In this document: positions 35,301 through 43,094 of the stretch, in pieces
Numbering within the stretch: position 1 is the stretch's first letter
Layout: each line of letters opens with the position of its first letter
Notes under the pieces: model-generated
Databases searched by the model: none
The model's input: only the letters and a program-made list of their open reading frames with translations
What the model was told of the DNA's origin: nothing
Position numbers and translations under genes: made by a program
Assembly: GCA_963783195.1 (NCBI GenBank)
Contig: CAWAMV010000004.1
Location: 2,294,001 to 2,358,000, forward strand
DNA length: 64,000 nucleotides
Direction: 5' to 3'
Source of the DNA: Croceibacterium_B sp963783195
Lineage (GTDB): Bacteria > Pseudomonadota > Alphaproteobacteria > Sphingomonadales > Sphingomonadaceae

Positions 35301-36455
35301 TCAGGCAGGCTCCAGCATGGCTGCAGCCATCGCGCGCGCCTGCGCGTCGACGGCTAGAACGTCTTCGAGCGAGGTTGGAGCGGAGGGAAGCGGCCGGGTC
35401 AAGGTGTCCTCGACCACTGCCGCAATCCGCGTGAACGCAATCTGACCGGCGAGGAATGCCGCGACCGCTATCTCGTTCGCGGCATTGAGCACCGCCGGGG
35501 CCGCCCCGCCCGCCTCGGCCGCCTCGCGTGCCAGGCGCGTGGCCGGGAAGCGCTCCTCGTCGGGCGGGAAGAACGTCAACTCGCCAAGCGCCGGAAGGTC
35601 GAGAGGCTTGCACGCCCCTTCCATCCGTCCCGGCCAGGCAAGGCACGAGGCGATGGGGACGCGCATGTCGGAGGGCCCGAGTTGCGCCAGGGTGGACCCG
35701 TCGCGGTATTCGACGAGGCTGTGGATCACGCTCTGCGGATGAACGACGATGCGGATCTTCTCCAGTCCGACCGGAAACAGGTGCGCCGCCTCGATGACCT
35801 CGAGCCCCTTGTTCATCATGGTGGCGGAATCGACCGTGATCTTGGCGCCCATGTCCCAGTTGGGATGCTTCAAGGCCTGTTCACGGGTCGCCGCCCGCAA
35901 CTGCTCCGTCGACCAGGTACGAAAAGGTCCGCCGCTGGCGGTCAGGGTGATCCAGCGCACGTCCTCGAGATTGCCGCCCTGCAGGCACTGGAAGATCGCG
36001 TTGTGTTCGGAATCGGTCGGCAGCAGGGTCGCGCCATGCTGTGCGACTGCGCTCATCAGGATGTCCCCCGCCGAAACGAGCGCTTCCTTGTTGGCGAGCG
36101 CGATCGTGCCCCCCTGCTCGACCGCGGCCATGACCGATGCGAGGCCCGCGCAGCCGACGATGGCCGCCACAGTGACGTCGGCCCCGCGCGCCGCCGCCTC
36201 GACCAGCGCGGCATCCCCACCTGCGACAGCGATTCCCGAACCGGCGAGCGCCTCGCGCAGGTCCGCCAGGCAGCGTTCGTCCGCCACCACTGCCAGCTTG
36301 GCATGGAATTCGCGGGCCAGGGCGGCCAGCTCTGCGACGTTGCAGTTGGCGGTCAGCGCCTCGATGCGCCAGTCGGCCCGGTTGCGCCGCACCAGGTCGA
36401 GGGTCGATCGCCCGATCGAACCGGTCGCGCCAAGGATGGTGAGTGACCGCGCCAT
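35301..36455 (-). CDS. dxr: 1-Deoxy-D-xylulose 5-phosphate reductoisomerase
   Basis: This 384-aa enzyme makes MEP in isoprenoid synthesis. The NADPH motif is TILGATGSIGRSTLDLV. The metal and substrate motifs are LPTDSEHNAIFQCL, LTASGGPFR and HPNWDMGAKITVDSATMMNKGLEVIEA, the last split by normal spacing. It stands two bases from cdsA and one from rseP within the conserved envelope cluster; uppS upstream uses its pathway product. Confidence 0.97.
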   Translation of the reverse strand: MARSLTILGATGSIGRSTLDLVRRNRADWRIEALTANCNVAELAALAREFHAKLAVVADERCLADLREALAGSGIAVAGGDAALVEAAARGADVTVAAIVGCAGLASVMAAVEQGGTIALANKEALVSAGDILMSAVAQHGATLLPTDSEHNAIFQCLQGGNLEDVRWITLTASGGPFRTWSTEQLRAATREQALKHPNWDMGAKITVDSATMMNKGLEVIEAAHLFPVGLEKIRIVVHPQSVIHSLVEYRDGSTLAQLGPSDMRVPIASCLAWPGRMEGACKPLDLPALGELTFFPPDEERFPATRLAREAAEAGGAAPAVLNAANEIAVAAFLAGQIAFTRIAAVVEDTLTRPLPSAPTSLEDVLAVDAQARAMAAAMLEPA

Positions 36456-36457
36456 GC

Positions 36458-37159
36458 CTAGACCGCGCTGGACAGCAGGCCGACGATGATCGCCACCGGA
36501 AGCATGCCGTCGACCCGGTCGAAGACGCCGCCGTGGCCGGGAATGAGGTTGGAACTGTCCTTCACACCCGCCTTGCGCTTGAGCCAGGACTCGAAGAAGT
36601 CGCCCGCCTGCGCCGCGATTGCCAGCACAGACCCGACGATAGCGGCGCCGATCATGTCGTCGGAGGCGACATCAAGCAGCTTGCCGACGCTGTCGTAGCC
36701 GCTCGTCCAGTGGAACGCGCCCGCGATCAGCGCGAGCCATAGCGCGGCAAAGACCATGCCGCCCAGCAGGCCCGCCCAGGTCTTGGATGGACTGATCCGC
36801 GGCGCGATCTTCGGCCCTCCGATCGCGCGCCCAGTGAAATAGGCGCCCGTGTCGGTGAAGATCACCGTGCCGACTGCCGCGAGGAGAAAGTACGAATCCA
36901 GCCGCGCCAGCAACCATGCGGCGATCCCGAAATAGATCGCCCCGCCGAACACCGCCGCGACGCGCTTCCCGAAATCGTCCGTCGCCTTGAGGATGAGCCT
37001 TACGTATTCGTAGAACGCGACCGCCGTGACGAGCAGCACGAACCCTGCCAACCAGGGATTGCCCGCCAGGAACGCGGCCACGGTCACGGCAAGCATCACG
37101 ACGGCCGACAGCACGCGCGTGCCGAGATCGGCGTTCTTCTTTGGTGCCCCGGTTTCCAT
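36458..37159 (-). CDS. cdsA: Phosphatidate cytidylyltransferase
   Basis: This 233-aa multi-pass enzyme makes CDP-diacylglycerol, the substrate of PgsA and PssA, both also in this window. The C-terminal signature is present as GDFFESWLKRKAGVKDSSN followed by LIPGHGGVFDRVDG. SPSKTWAGLLGG is in the middle. ATG 37159 is chosen; an upstream TTG at 37171 would add four residues. Confidence 0.95.
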   Translation of the reverse strand: METGAPKKNADLGTRVLSAVVMLAVTVAAFLAGNPWLAGFVLLVTAVAFYEYVRLILKATDDFGKRVAAVFGGAIYFGIAAWLLARLDSYFLLAAVGTVIFTDTGAYFTGRAIGGPKIAPRISPSKTWAGLLGGMVFAALWLALIAGAFHWTSGYDSVGKLLDVASDDMIGAAIVGSVLAIAAQAGDFFESWLKRKAGVKDSSNLIPGHGGVFDRVDGMLPVAIIVGLLSSAV

Positions 37160-37175
37160 GTCCGCCTTCAAATTC

Positions 37176-37267
37176 CGTCACCCTGAACTTGTTTCAGGGT
37201 CCATTTCCGACCCTCTCCCACCAGTGCGGTGGCGCGAGATGGATGCTGAAACACGTTCAGCATGACG
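37176..37267. repeat. Nested palindromic intergenic repeat between uppS and cdsA
   Basis: Two 29-base arms (37176-37204 and 37239-37267) are inverted copies with five differences. Each arm is itself a hairpin: CCCTGAAC/GTTTCAGGG on the left and GCTGAAAC/GTTCAGC on the right. The differences between arms are paired within each arm, so both small hairpins survive. This is a familiar dispersed repeat of Sphingomonadales genomes. Confidence 0.75.
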
Positions 37268-37293
37268 AAGAAGAAAATCGACCGGTCAGCCGT

Positions 37294-37965
37294 TCATCGC
37301 CCACCATAGCGTCGCTCCCGGTTGGCGAATTCGTCGAGCGCCAGTCGCAGATGCTCCGGCGTGAAGTCAGGCCAGAGGACCTCTGTAAACCACATCTCGG
37401 CATAAGCGCACTGCCATAGCAGGAAGTTCGACAGGCGCACCTCGCCACTCGTGCGGACCAGCAGGTCGAGGGGCGGCAAGTCGGCGGTGTCGAGGTTGGC
37501 GGCGATGCTCTCCGGCGTGATCTCCCCTTGCGCCGCGGCCTTGCCCGCGGCGCGGGCGATTTCCTGCTGCGAGCCGTAGTTGAGCGCGACCGCCAGCGTG
37601 CGGGCGCCCATGGAGGTCTGCTCCAGCGCGTCTTCGAGCATGGCCACGATGTCGGGCGCCAAACCCTTCCAGTCGCCGATGATCTTCAGCTTCACGTCGT
37701 TGGCGACGAATTCCGGCAAGTCGGATTTGATGAACTTGCGCATCAGGTTCATGAGATCGCCGATTTCTTCATCGGGACGTTTCCAGTTTTCCGAACTGAA
37801 AGCGTAGATCGTCAGGCACTCGAGACCGGTGCTCTCCAGCGAGCGGACCAGTTTGCGCACTGCTTCGACGCCGCGCTGGTGACCCATCGCACGGGGAAGG
37901 TGTCGCGCCTTCGCCCAGCGCCCATTGCCATCCATGATGATCGCCACATGGCGTGCCTGGGTCAT
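37294..37965 (-). CDS. uppS: Di-trans,poly-cis-undecaprenyl-diphosphate synthase
   Basis: This 223-aa cis-prenyltransferase makes the undecaprenyl carrier lipid. The catalytic region is VAIIMDGNGRWAKARHLPRA followed by GHQRGVEAVR. The C-terminal signature is DLLVRTSGEVRLSNFLLWQ followed by CAYAEMWF. It is flanked on both sides by palindromic repeats, which break the otherwise tight frr-uppS-cdsA spacing. Confidence 0.97.
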   Translation of the reverse strand: MTQARHVAIIMDGNGRWAKARHLPRAMGHQRGVEAVRKLVRSLESTGLECLTIYAFSSENWKRPDEEIGDLMNLMRKFIKSDLPEFVANDVKLKIIGDWKGLAPDIVAMLEDALEQTSMGARTLAVALNYGSQQEIARAAGKAAAQGEITPESIAANLDTADLPPLDLLVRTSGEVRLSNFLLWQCAYAEMWFTEVLWPDFTPEHLRLALDEFANRERRYGGR

Positions 37966-37972
37966 TCCATAA

Positions 37973-38085
37973 GTCCGTTCCTGTCGAGCCCTTCGACTGT
38001 CTTGCAGGCGCTCAGGATAAATCGGGTCGCGATACGCCAGCGCCGCGCCCGCGCCTCTCGACTTCGCCCGAGGCGAACGGGGGGA
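37973..38085. repeat. Degenerate copies of the dispersed palindromic repeat between frr and uppS
   Basis: The left part holds GAGCCCTTCGAC and GCTCAGGATAAA. The right part holds CTCGACTTCGCCCGAGGCGA followed by ACGG. These resemble the element at 3767-3839 but are interrupted and diverged. The stretch fills the gap between frr and uppS and contains no gene. Confidence 0.45.
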
Positions 38086-38101
38086 GCGGGCGAAATCGGA
38101 C

Positions 38102-38659
38102 TCACTGCGTAAGAATTTCCTTCTCCTTGGCCGCCGCGACCTCGTCGGCCAGGGTGACGTACTTGTCGGTCAGCTTCTGGACCTCGTCCTCGCCGCGCTT
38201 CTGCTCGTCTTCCGAGATGTCTTTCTTCTTCTCGTCTTCCTTGAGCGCCTCCATTCCGTCGCGGCGGACGTTGCGAATGGCGATCTTGGCGTTCTCGGCA
38301 TACTTGCCGGCGAGCTTGGCCAGTTCCTTGCGCCGTTCCTGTGTCAGGTCGGGCAGCGGCAGGCGCACGGTGTTGCCGTCAGTCATGGGATTGAGGCCGA
38401 GGTTGGCGTGGGCGATGCCCTTTTCCACCGGCGTCACGTTGGCCCGGTCCCACACCTGCACGCTCAGCATGCGCGGTTCGGGCGCCGAGACGGTCGCCAC
38501 CTGGTTGAGCGGCATCATCGAGCCATAGACCTCGACCATCACCGGATCGAGCAGTGCGGTGTTGGCGCGACCGGTGCGCAGGCCGCCCAGGTCGCCCTTC
38601 AGGCTTTCGACCGCCCCGCTCATCCGCCGTTCGATATCCGCCTTGTCGTACTTGGCCAT
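38102..38659 (-). CDS. frr: Ribosome recycling factor
   Basis: This 185-aa protein splits post-termination ribosomes together with EF-G. RTGRANTALLDPVMVEVYGS and the C-terminal three-helix bundle are typical. The start follows GGAGG, two bases after the pyrH stop. The pyrH-frr pair is near universal. Confidence 0.97.
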   Translation of the reverse strand: MAKYDKADIERRMSGAVESLKGDLGGLRTGRANTALLDPVMVEVYGSMMPLNQVATVSAPEPRMLSVQVWDRANVTPVEKGIAHANLGLNPMTDGNTVRLPLPDLTQERRKELAKLAGKYAENAKIAIRNVRRDGMEALKEDEKKKDISEDEQKRGEDEVQKLTDKYVTLADEVAAAKEKEILTQ

Positions 38660-38661
38660 GA

Positions 38662-39387
38662 TCAGGCCTCCTCCTTTACTATCGTCTGGACACCTTCACC
38701 CGCCAGGACCCGCGCGAGATTGCCTTTTTCGCGAATGGAAAAGACCACGATCGGAATGGCGTTATCGCGGCACAGGGCCACGGCGGAGGCGTCCATCACT
38801 TTGAGATTGTCTGCCAGCACTCTATCATAACTGACCGTTTCAAAACGTTTTGCGTCAGGATTCTTTTTCGGGTCGCTGTCGTAGACCCCGTCCACGCTGG
38901 TGCCCTTGAGCAGCGCGTCGCATTCCATCTCCGCAGCGCGCAGGGCGGCGCCGGAATCGGTCGTGAAGTACGGCGCGCCAACCCCCGCGGCGAAGATCAC
39001 CACGCGTCCCTTTTCCAGGTGCCGTTCTGCCCGGCGACGGATCACGGGCTCGCACACCGCGTCCATCTGGATTGCCGACTGGACCCGGGTGTGCACACCC
39101 AGCTTTTCCAGCGCACCCTGCATGGCGAGCGCGTTCATCACCGTGGCCAGCATGCCCATGTAGTCGGCCTGTGCCCGGTCCATGCCCTGTGCCGCACCCA
39201 TCATGCCGCGAAAAATGTTGCCGCCACCGATGACGAGGCAGATCTCCAGCCCGGTCTCCTTGGCGGCTTTCACCTCCTGCGCCAGCTCGGCGACGAAGGC
39301 CGGGTCGATGCCGAACTGCTGGCTGCCCATCAGAACCTCGCCCGACAACTTGAGCAGGACGCGTTTGACGGGCGGCATGGCGGACAT
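38662..39387 (-). CDS. pyrH: UMP kinase
   Basis: This 241-aa amino-acid-kinase-fold enzyme makes UDP. RVLLKLSGEVLMG, VIGGGNIFRG and KGTSVDGVYDSDPKK are the nucleotide and phosphate motifs. The start MSAMPPVKRV is chosen; MPPVKRV at 39378 is an alternative. The upstream frame runs into non-coding DNA. It heads the pyrH-frr unit downstream of the tsf terminator. Confidence 0.97.
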   Translation of the reverse strand: MSAMPPVKRVLLKLSGEVLMGSQQFGIDPAFVAELAQEVKAAKETGLEICLVIGGGNIFRGMMGAAQGMDRAQADYMGMLATVMNALAMQGALEKLGVHTRVQSAIQMDAVCEPVIRRRAERHLEKGRVVIFAAGVGAPYFTTDSGAALRAAEMECDALLKGTSVDGVYDSDPKKNPDAKRFETVSYDRVLADNLKVMDASAVALCRDNAIPIVVFSIREKGNLARVLAGEGVQTIVKEEA

Positions 39388-39750
39388 TGCGGGGCAGGAC
39401 CTCTCGGGAGCGGAATTGCCGCCCTTATAGACAGAGCGCGGGCAGTGCCAAGTATCGGGAGCAACGAACCGGCGGAGTTTTCCCTTTCCTACAGCCCCGG
39501 GAGTGCGGCACGGACGCAAGCGCTCCTTGAAATCTCCGATCTTGCGAATGCGGCCGGGCTGACAGGGCGCGCCTCGCGCGCGTCTCTCCGCCATTCCCCT
39601 GGCGTCATCTTCGCGAAATCTCCACAATTTCGCTTCTTTGCCAGCAGGTTAGTACGGCCTTCTAAAGGCGACACGGTGTAACCATTGTCACCTTCTGTGA
39701 TCTTCGCCGTTCATCCGACCGGCGCGCATCCTGAACAGCAGGCGCACAAA
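39388..39750. other. Non-coding gap between tsf and pyrH
   Basis: About 360 bases between the tsf terminator and the pyrH start contain no frame with coding character on either strand. It should hold the leftward promoter of the pyrH cluster, but no convincing -35/-10 pair could be picked by eye. Confidence 0.5.
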
Positions 39751-39776
39751 CGGCCGCCGGATCGCTCCGGCGGCCG
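39751..39776 (-). terminator. Terminator after rpsB-tsf
   Basis: A perfect 11-bp stem CGGCCGCCGGA / TCCGGCGGCCG has a TCGC tetraloop, followed on the minus strand by TTTGTGC. It lies 50 bases beyond the tsf stop. Confidence 0.8.
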
Positions 39777-39826
39777 CTCGATCTTGGTGTCGCCTGGGTG
39801 TAACCTTCGGCGTCTGGCGGATGGGT

Positions 39827-40750
39827 TCAGCCCTTGACCGCGGCGGCGACTTCGGCGGCGAAGTCGCTCTCTTCCTTCTCGATGCCTTCGCCGAGCTGGA
39901 AGCGGACGTAGTCCTTCAGCACGATGGACGTGCCCGCGTCCTTGCCCGCCTTCGCGACGACGTCCGACACCGGGGTCTTGTTGTCCATCACGAAGAGCTG
40001 GCTGAGGAGAGCGTTCTCCTTGGCGAACTTGTTGATCGCACCGTCGACCATCTTGGCCTGCACTTCGGCCGGTTTGCCGCTCTCGGCGGCCTTCTCGGCC
40101 GCGACCTTGCGCTCGCGCTCGATCACTTCAGGATCGAGGCCTTCGGCATTGAGAGCCTGCGGGAAGGCTGCGGCGATGTGCATGGCAAGCTGCTTGCCGA
40201 GCGGCTCAAGCACTTCGGCGCCGGCCTCGCTCTCGAGCGCGACAAGCACGCCGATCTTGCCCAGGTTCGGCGCCTGCGCGTTGTGCATGTAGGGGACGAC
40301 GATGCCGTTGCCGACTTCGACTGTCTTCATGCGGCGCAGCTGCTGGTTCTCGCCGATCGTCGCGACGTTGTTGGTCAGCTTTTCGCCCACCGTGCCACCA
40401 CCGGGGTATGCGGCGTCCTTGAGCGCGTCGATGTCATCGCTGCCGGCATCGAGAGCGACTTCAGTGGTCTTGCGCACGAAGTCCTGGAACTGATCGTTCT
40501 TGGCGACAAAGTCGGTTTCCGAGTTGACCTCGACCGCCACGCCCCTGGTGCCGTTCACGGCCACGCCGACAAGGCCCTCGGCCGCAGTGCGGCTGGACTT
40601 CTTGGCAGCCGCGGCCAGGCCCTTGGCCTTGAGCGAATCGACGGCGGCTTCGAAATCGCCGTTGCTCTCGTCGAGCGCTTTCTTGCAGTCCATCATGCCG
40701 GCGCCGGTGCGCTCGCGCAGGTTCTTCACGTCAGCGGCGGTGTAGGCCAT
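39827..40750 (-). CDS. tsf: Elongation factor Ts
   Basis: This 307-aa nucleotide exchange factor for EF-Tu starts MAYTAADVKNLRERTGAGMM with a UBA-like domain, then DCKKALDESNGDFEAA. It has the two dimerisation subdomains and the second signature GVAVEVNSETDFVAKNDQF. It follows rpsB in the standard order, and the unit ends at the hairpin near 39760. Confidence 0.97.
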   Translation of the reverse strand: MAYTAADVKNLRERTGAGMMDCKKALDESNGDFEAAVDSLKAKGLAAAAKKSSRTAAEGLVGVAVNGTRGVAVEVNSETDFVAKNDQFQDFVRKTTEVALDAGSDDIDALKDAAYPGGGTVGEKLTNNVATIGENQQLRRMKTVEVGNGIVVPYMHNAQAPNLGKIGVLVALESEAGAEVLEPLGKQLAMHIAAAFPQALNAEGLDPEVIERERKVAAEKAAESGKPAEVQAKMVDGAINKFAKENALLSQLFVMDNKTPVSDVVAKAGKDAGTSIVLKDYVRFQLGEGIEKEESDFAAEVAAAVKG

Positions 40751-40858
40751 CGCTATGTTCCTCTTGCTGTATCGAATAGGGTCTGCGCGCCGAGCCCGAT
40801 GGACCCGGCGCGCGACAGTCTCGTGACGGTCGGCCCGCCTGGGACCGCTTGGGCCGGA

Positions 40859-41650
40859 TCAGGCTTGCGCGGCCTCTGGGGCAGCCGGCTCCGCCGGGGC
40901 TTCAGCGGCAGTCTCGGCCGGCGGCTCATCCATCGCGCCGAAATCGACGCCCGAATCGACCACGCCCTCGCCCTTGCCGGTCGAGGCAGCCTCGGCGACA
41001 GCGTCGCAGTAGAGGCGCACCGCGCGGCTGGCGTCGTCGTTGCCAGGGATCGGGAAGGCGATGCCGGTCGGATCGACGTTGGAATCGAGCACCGCGACCA
41101 CCGGGATGCCGAGCACGTTGGCCTCCTTGATCGCCAGCTCTTCCTTGTTGGCGTCGATCACGAACATCACGTCCGGGATGCCGCCCATGTCGCGAATGCC
41201 GCCGAGCGACATCTGGAGCTTCTCGAGCTCGCGGGTCAGCTGCAGGACTTCCTTCTTGGTGAGACCCGACGTGTCGCCCGAAAGCTGCTCTTCAAGGGTC
41301 TTCATCCGGCGGATCGACTGGCTGATCGTCTTCCAGTTGGTGAGCATGCCGCCCAGCCAGCGGTGGTTGACGAAGTGCTGGCCACTGCGGCGGGCCGCCT
41401 CGGCAATCGGATCCTGCGCCTGGCGCTTGGTGCCGACAAACAGGACCTTGCCACCTGCGCGCACGGTCTGCTGGATGAAATCGAGCGCGCGGGCCATCAG
41501 GGGGACGGTCTGCGACAGGTCGATGATGTGGACGCCGTTGCGCGCGCCGAAGATATACGGCTTCATGCGCGGGTTCCAGCGGTGGGTCTGGTGGCCGAAG
41601 TGAGCGCCGGCCTCGATCAATTGCTGCATCGTGACGGTAGGAGCCGCCAT
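40859..41650 (-). CDS. rpsB: 30S ribosomal protein S2
   Basis: This 263-aa protein has the S2 signatures LIEAGAHFGHQTHRWNPRMK and VLDSNVDPTGIAFPIPGND. The C-terminal 30 residues are rich in Ala, Pro and Glu, an extension seen in sphingomonads. The start follows AAAGGAA. The region upstream (41651-41880) is its leader and presumably holds its promoter. Confidence 0.97.
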   Translation of the reverse strand: MAAPTVTMQQLIEAGAHFGHQTHRWNPRMKPYIFGARNGVHIIDLSQTVPLMARALDFIQQTVRAGGKVLFVGTKRQAQDPIAEAARRSGQHFVNHRWLGGMLTNWKTISQSIRRMKTLEEQLSGDTSGLTKKEVLQLTRELEKLQMSLGGIRDMGGIPDVMFVIDANKEELAIKEANVLGIPVVAVLDSNVDPTGIAFPIPGNDDASRAVRLYCDAVAEAASTGKGEGVVDSGVDFGAMDEPPAETAAEAPAEPAAPEAAQA

Positions 41651-41872
41651 ATCAAAGTTCCTTTCCGGTTATGCCTCTGGAAAGCGCTGGAACCCTTTGC
41701 GGAATCTCCCGCCGGGGCACCGGTGTGAACGTGCCTTCCATGTGGATTTGCCACCTTCGGCAGGGCGAAATTGCACCTGTCTCTAGCGACGGGGGCGGCC
41801 CCTAGCGGCTTCTTGGAGGAAAATCCACCCACAATTCGCCCCAGGCACCAGGCAGCCCGACGCAAAAAGCAC
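41651..41872. other. rpsB leader and non-coding gap
   Basis: No gene is visible. On the minus strand this is the 5' untranslated region of rpsB, with several GC-rich inverted repeats (for example GGGGCCGCCCC). S2 operons are often autoregulated through such leaders, but I cannot assign a known motif. Confidence 0.45.
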
Positions 41873-41901
41873 TTGACGGAAAGAACAGAAAGAGAACATA
41901 C
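41873..41901 (+). promoter_or_regulatory. Candidate SOS promoter containing LexA box 1
   Basis: A perfect GAAC-N7-GAAC (GAACAGAAAGAGAAC, 41883-41897) lies immediately downstream of a -35-like TTGACG (41873-41878), in the spacer where it would block RNA polymerase. GTTC-N7-GTTC is the known LexA operator of alphaproteobacteria; this is its reverse complement and has the extended GAACA form. The -10 is weak (ACATAC). Confidence 0.75.
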
Positions 41902-41913
41902 CTCAACTCACCG

Positions 41914-41928
41914 GAACAAGCCGGGAAC
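41914..41928 (+). promoter_or_regulatory. Second LexA box
   Basis: GAACAAGCCGGGAAC is a second perfect GAAC-N7-GAAC site. Its start is 31 bases after that of box 1, about three helical turns, so two LexA dimers could bind the same face of the DNA. Confidence 0.75.
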
Positions 41929-42007
41929 CGAGTTAACCATACGCTGTTTTCCACATGTCCTCCACACCCCTTTCCATGGGGCCGGGCACAAGCAAAAGGT
42001 CGGGATT

Positions 42008-42277
42008 ATGCTCGCTGCCATCATGACCATCGGTTTTTTCGCCATCACGGGGTTCGTCGCGCTGTCGTTGAAGGCTTCGCTGGCACAGGGATGGGCCACC
42101 TCGGCCGCCCTGCGCCACCGACATGCCGCGTGCAGCAGTCGGCGGATGGTCACGGTTCGCAGCTATTCCACCGGTGGCCGCGCGGCCCTGGCAGCTTCGA
42201 TCAGCGGACGTCCGTCACGTCGAATGGCTTCACCGGCGCTTCCGCAGCAACGTCGTCGCCAGCGCGCTGCCGCTTGA
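42008..42277 (+). CDS. Small one-pass membrane protein under LexA control (candidate SOS peptide)
   Basis: This 89-aa frame starts at an ATG eight bases after an AAAGG ribosome site. Residues 1-24 form one hydrophobic segment (MLAAIMTIGFFAITGFVALS). A basic, Arg/Ser/Ala-rich tail follows (HAACSSRRMVTVRSYSTGGR). Short proteins with this build (membrane helix, then VTVR) occur in sphingomonads without known function. Two LexA boxes lie 80-125 bases upstream, so SOS induction is inferred. Caulobacter SidA is a precedent for a small SOS-induced membrane protein that blocks division. The last 77 bases overlap the 3' end of pssA on the other strand. Confidence 0.6.
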   Translation: MLAAIMTIGFFAITGFVALSLKASLAQGWATSAALRHRHAACSSRRMVTVRSYSTGGRAALAASISGRPSRRMASPALPQQRRRQRAAA

Positions 42278-43094
42278 CCTTTGCGTAGTTCATCACGCTG
42301 AAGGGCACGAAGGCGAGATAGCCGATACAGATTATCGCCAGGGTCCACCACGGCTCGGTCAGCAAGGATGCGAAAACCAGACCGACGAGCCCGATCATCG
42401 CCAGGCGCAGAGAGCTGCGCGGCCGCACCGACTTCCAGCTCATCGTCGCCACGTTCGAAATCATCAGGAAGGCGACGATCGCCGTCCACAGCGCGACAAG
42501 AAGCGGCTGGCGGAAGACCTGTTCGCCGCTCGCAATCCAAAGGTACATCGGCAGGAACGCAAGCCCCGCCCCGACCGGCGCGGGCACCCCGGTGAGGAAA
42601 CCGGCGGACTTGTGCGGCTGATCGTCCTGATCGATCCGCGCGTTGAAGCGTGCCAGGCGCAGCGCGCAGCTGATCGCGAAGGCAAGCGCGGCGAACCACC
42701 CGAAGCGCGGCAGGTCCTGCAGCGCCCAGAGGAACAGCACGAGCGCCGGCGCCATTCCGAAGCTCAGCGAATCGGCGAGGCTGTCGAGTTCGGCCCCGAA
42801 GCGTGACTGCGCCTTGAGCAGGCGCGCTATGCGGCCGTCGATGCCATCGAGAACCCCGGCCAGGATGATCGCCAACAGCGCCTTTTCCCAATCGCCGACG
42901 ATGGCGAAACGGATTCCCGTCAGGCCCGAGCAGAGCGCGGCGGCGGTGATCGCATTGGGAACGACGGCCCTCAGGGTCAATCCGCCACCGAACCGCCGCG
43001 CGACCGGAACCTCGTCCTCGCTGGCCTTGGGGCCGAGCCAGGCCGGACCGGGATCGATCGGCATATCGTCGTCGTCGGGCAGACGGTCATTCAC
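42201..43094 (-). CDS. pssA: CDP-diacylglycerol--serine O-phosphatidyltransferase
   Basis: This 297-aa multi-pass enzyme makes phosphatidylserine. The signature DGIDGRIARLLKAQSRFGAE followed by LDSLADSLSFG is complete. The GTG start overlaps the psd stop (GTGA), giving a two-gene unit psd-pssA for phosphatidylethanolamine synthesis. A hydrophilic Asp-rich N-terminus of about 35 residues precedes the first membrane segment. Confidence 0.95.
   Translation of the reverse strand: MNDRLPDDDDMPIDPGPAWLGPKASEDEVPVARRFGGGLTLRAVVPNAITAAALCSGLTGIRFAIVGDWEKALLAIILAGVLDGIDGRIARLLKAQSRFGAELDSLADSLSFGMAPALVLFLWALQDLPRFGWFAALAFAISCALRLARFNARIDQDDQPHKSAGFLTGVPAPVGAGLAFLPMYLWIASGEQVFRQPLLVALWTAIVAFLMISNVATMSWKSVRPRSSLRLAMIGLVGLVFASLLTEPWWTLAIICIGYLAFVPFSVMNYAKVKRQRAGDDVAAEAPVKPFDVTDVR

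Noticed and set aside
32411..35434. A reading frame of about 1000 codons on the plus strand opposite bamA and rseP
   Set aside because: Low-complexity Leu/Val/Asp/Arg composition, no recognisable domain, and fully antisense to two certain genes. Such frames arise from GC-rich codon bias.
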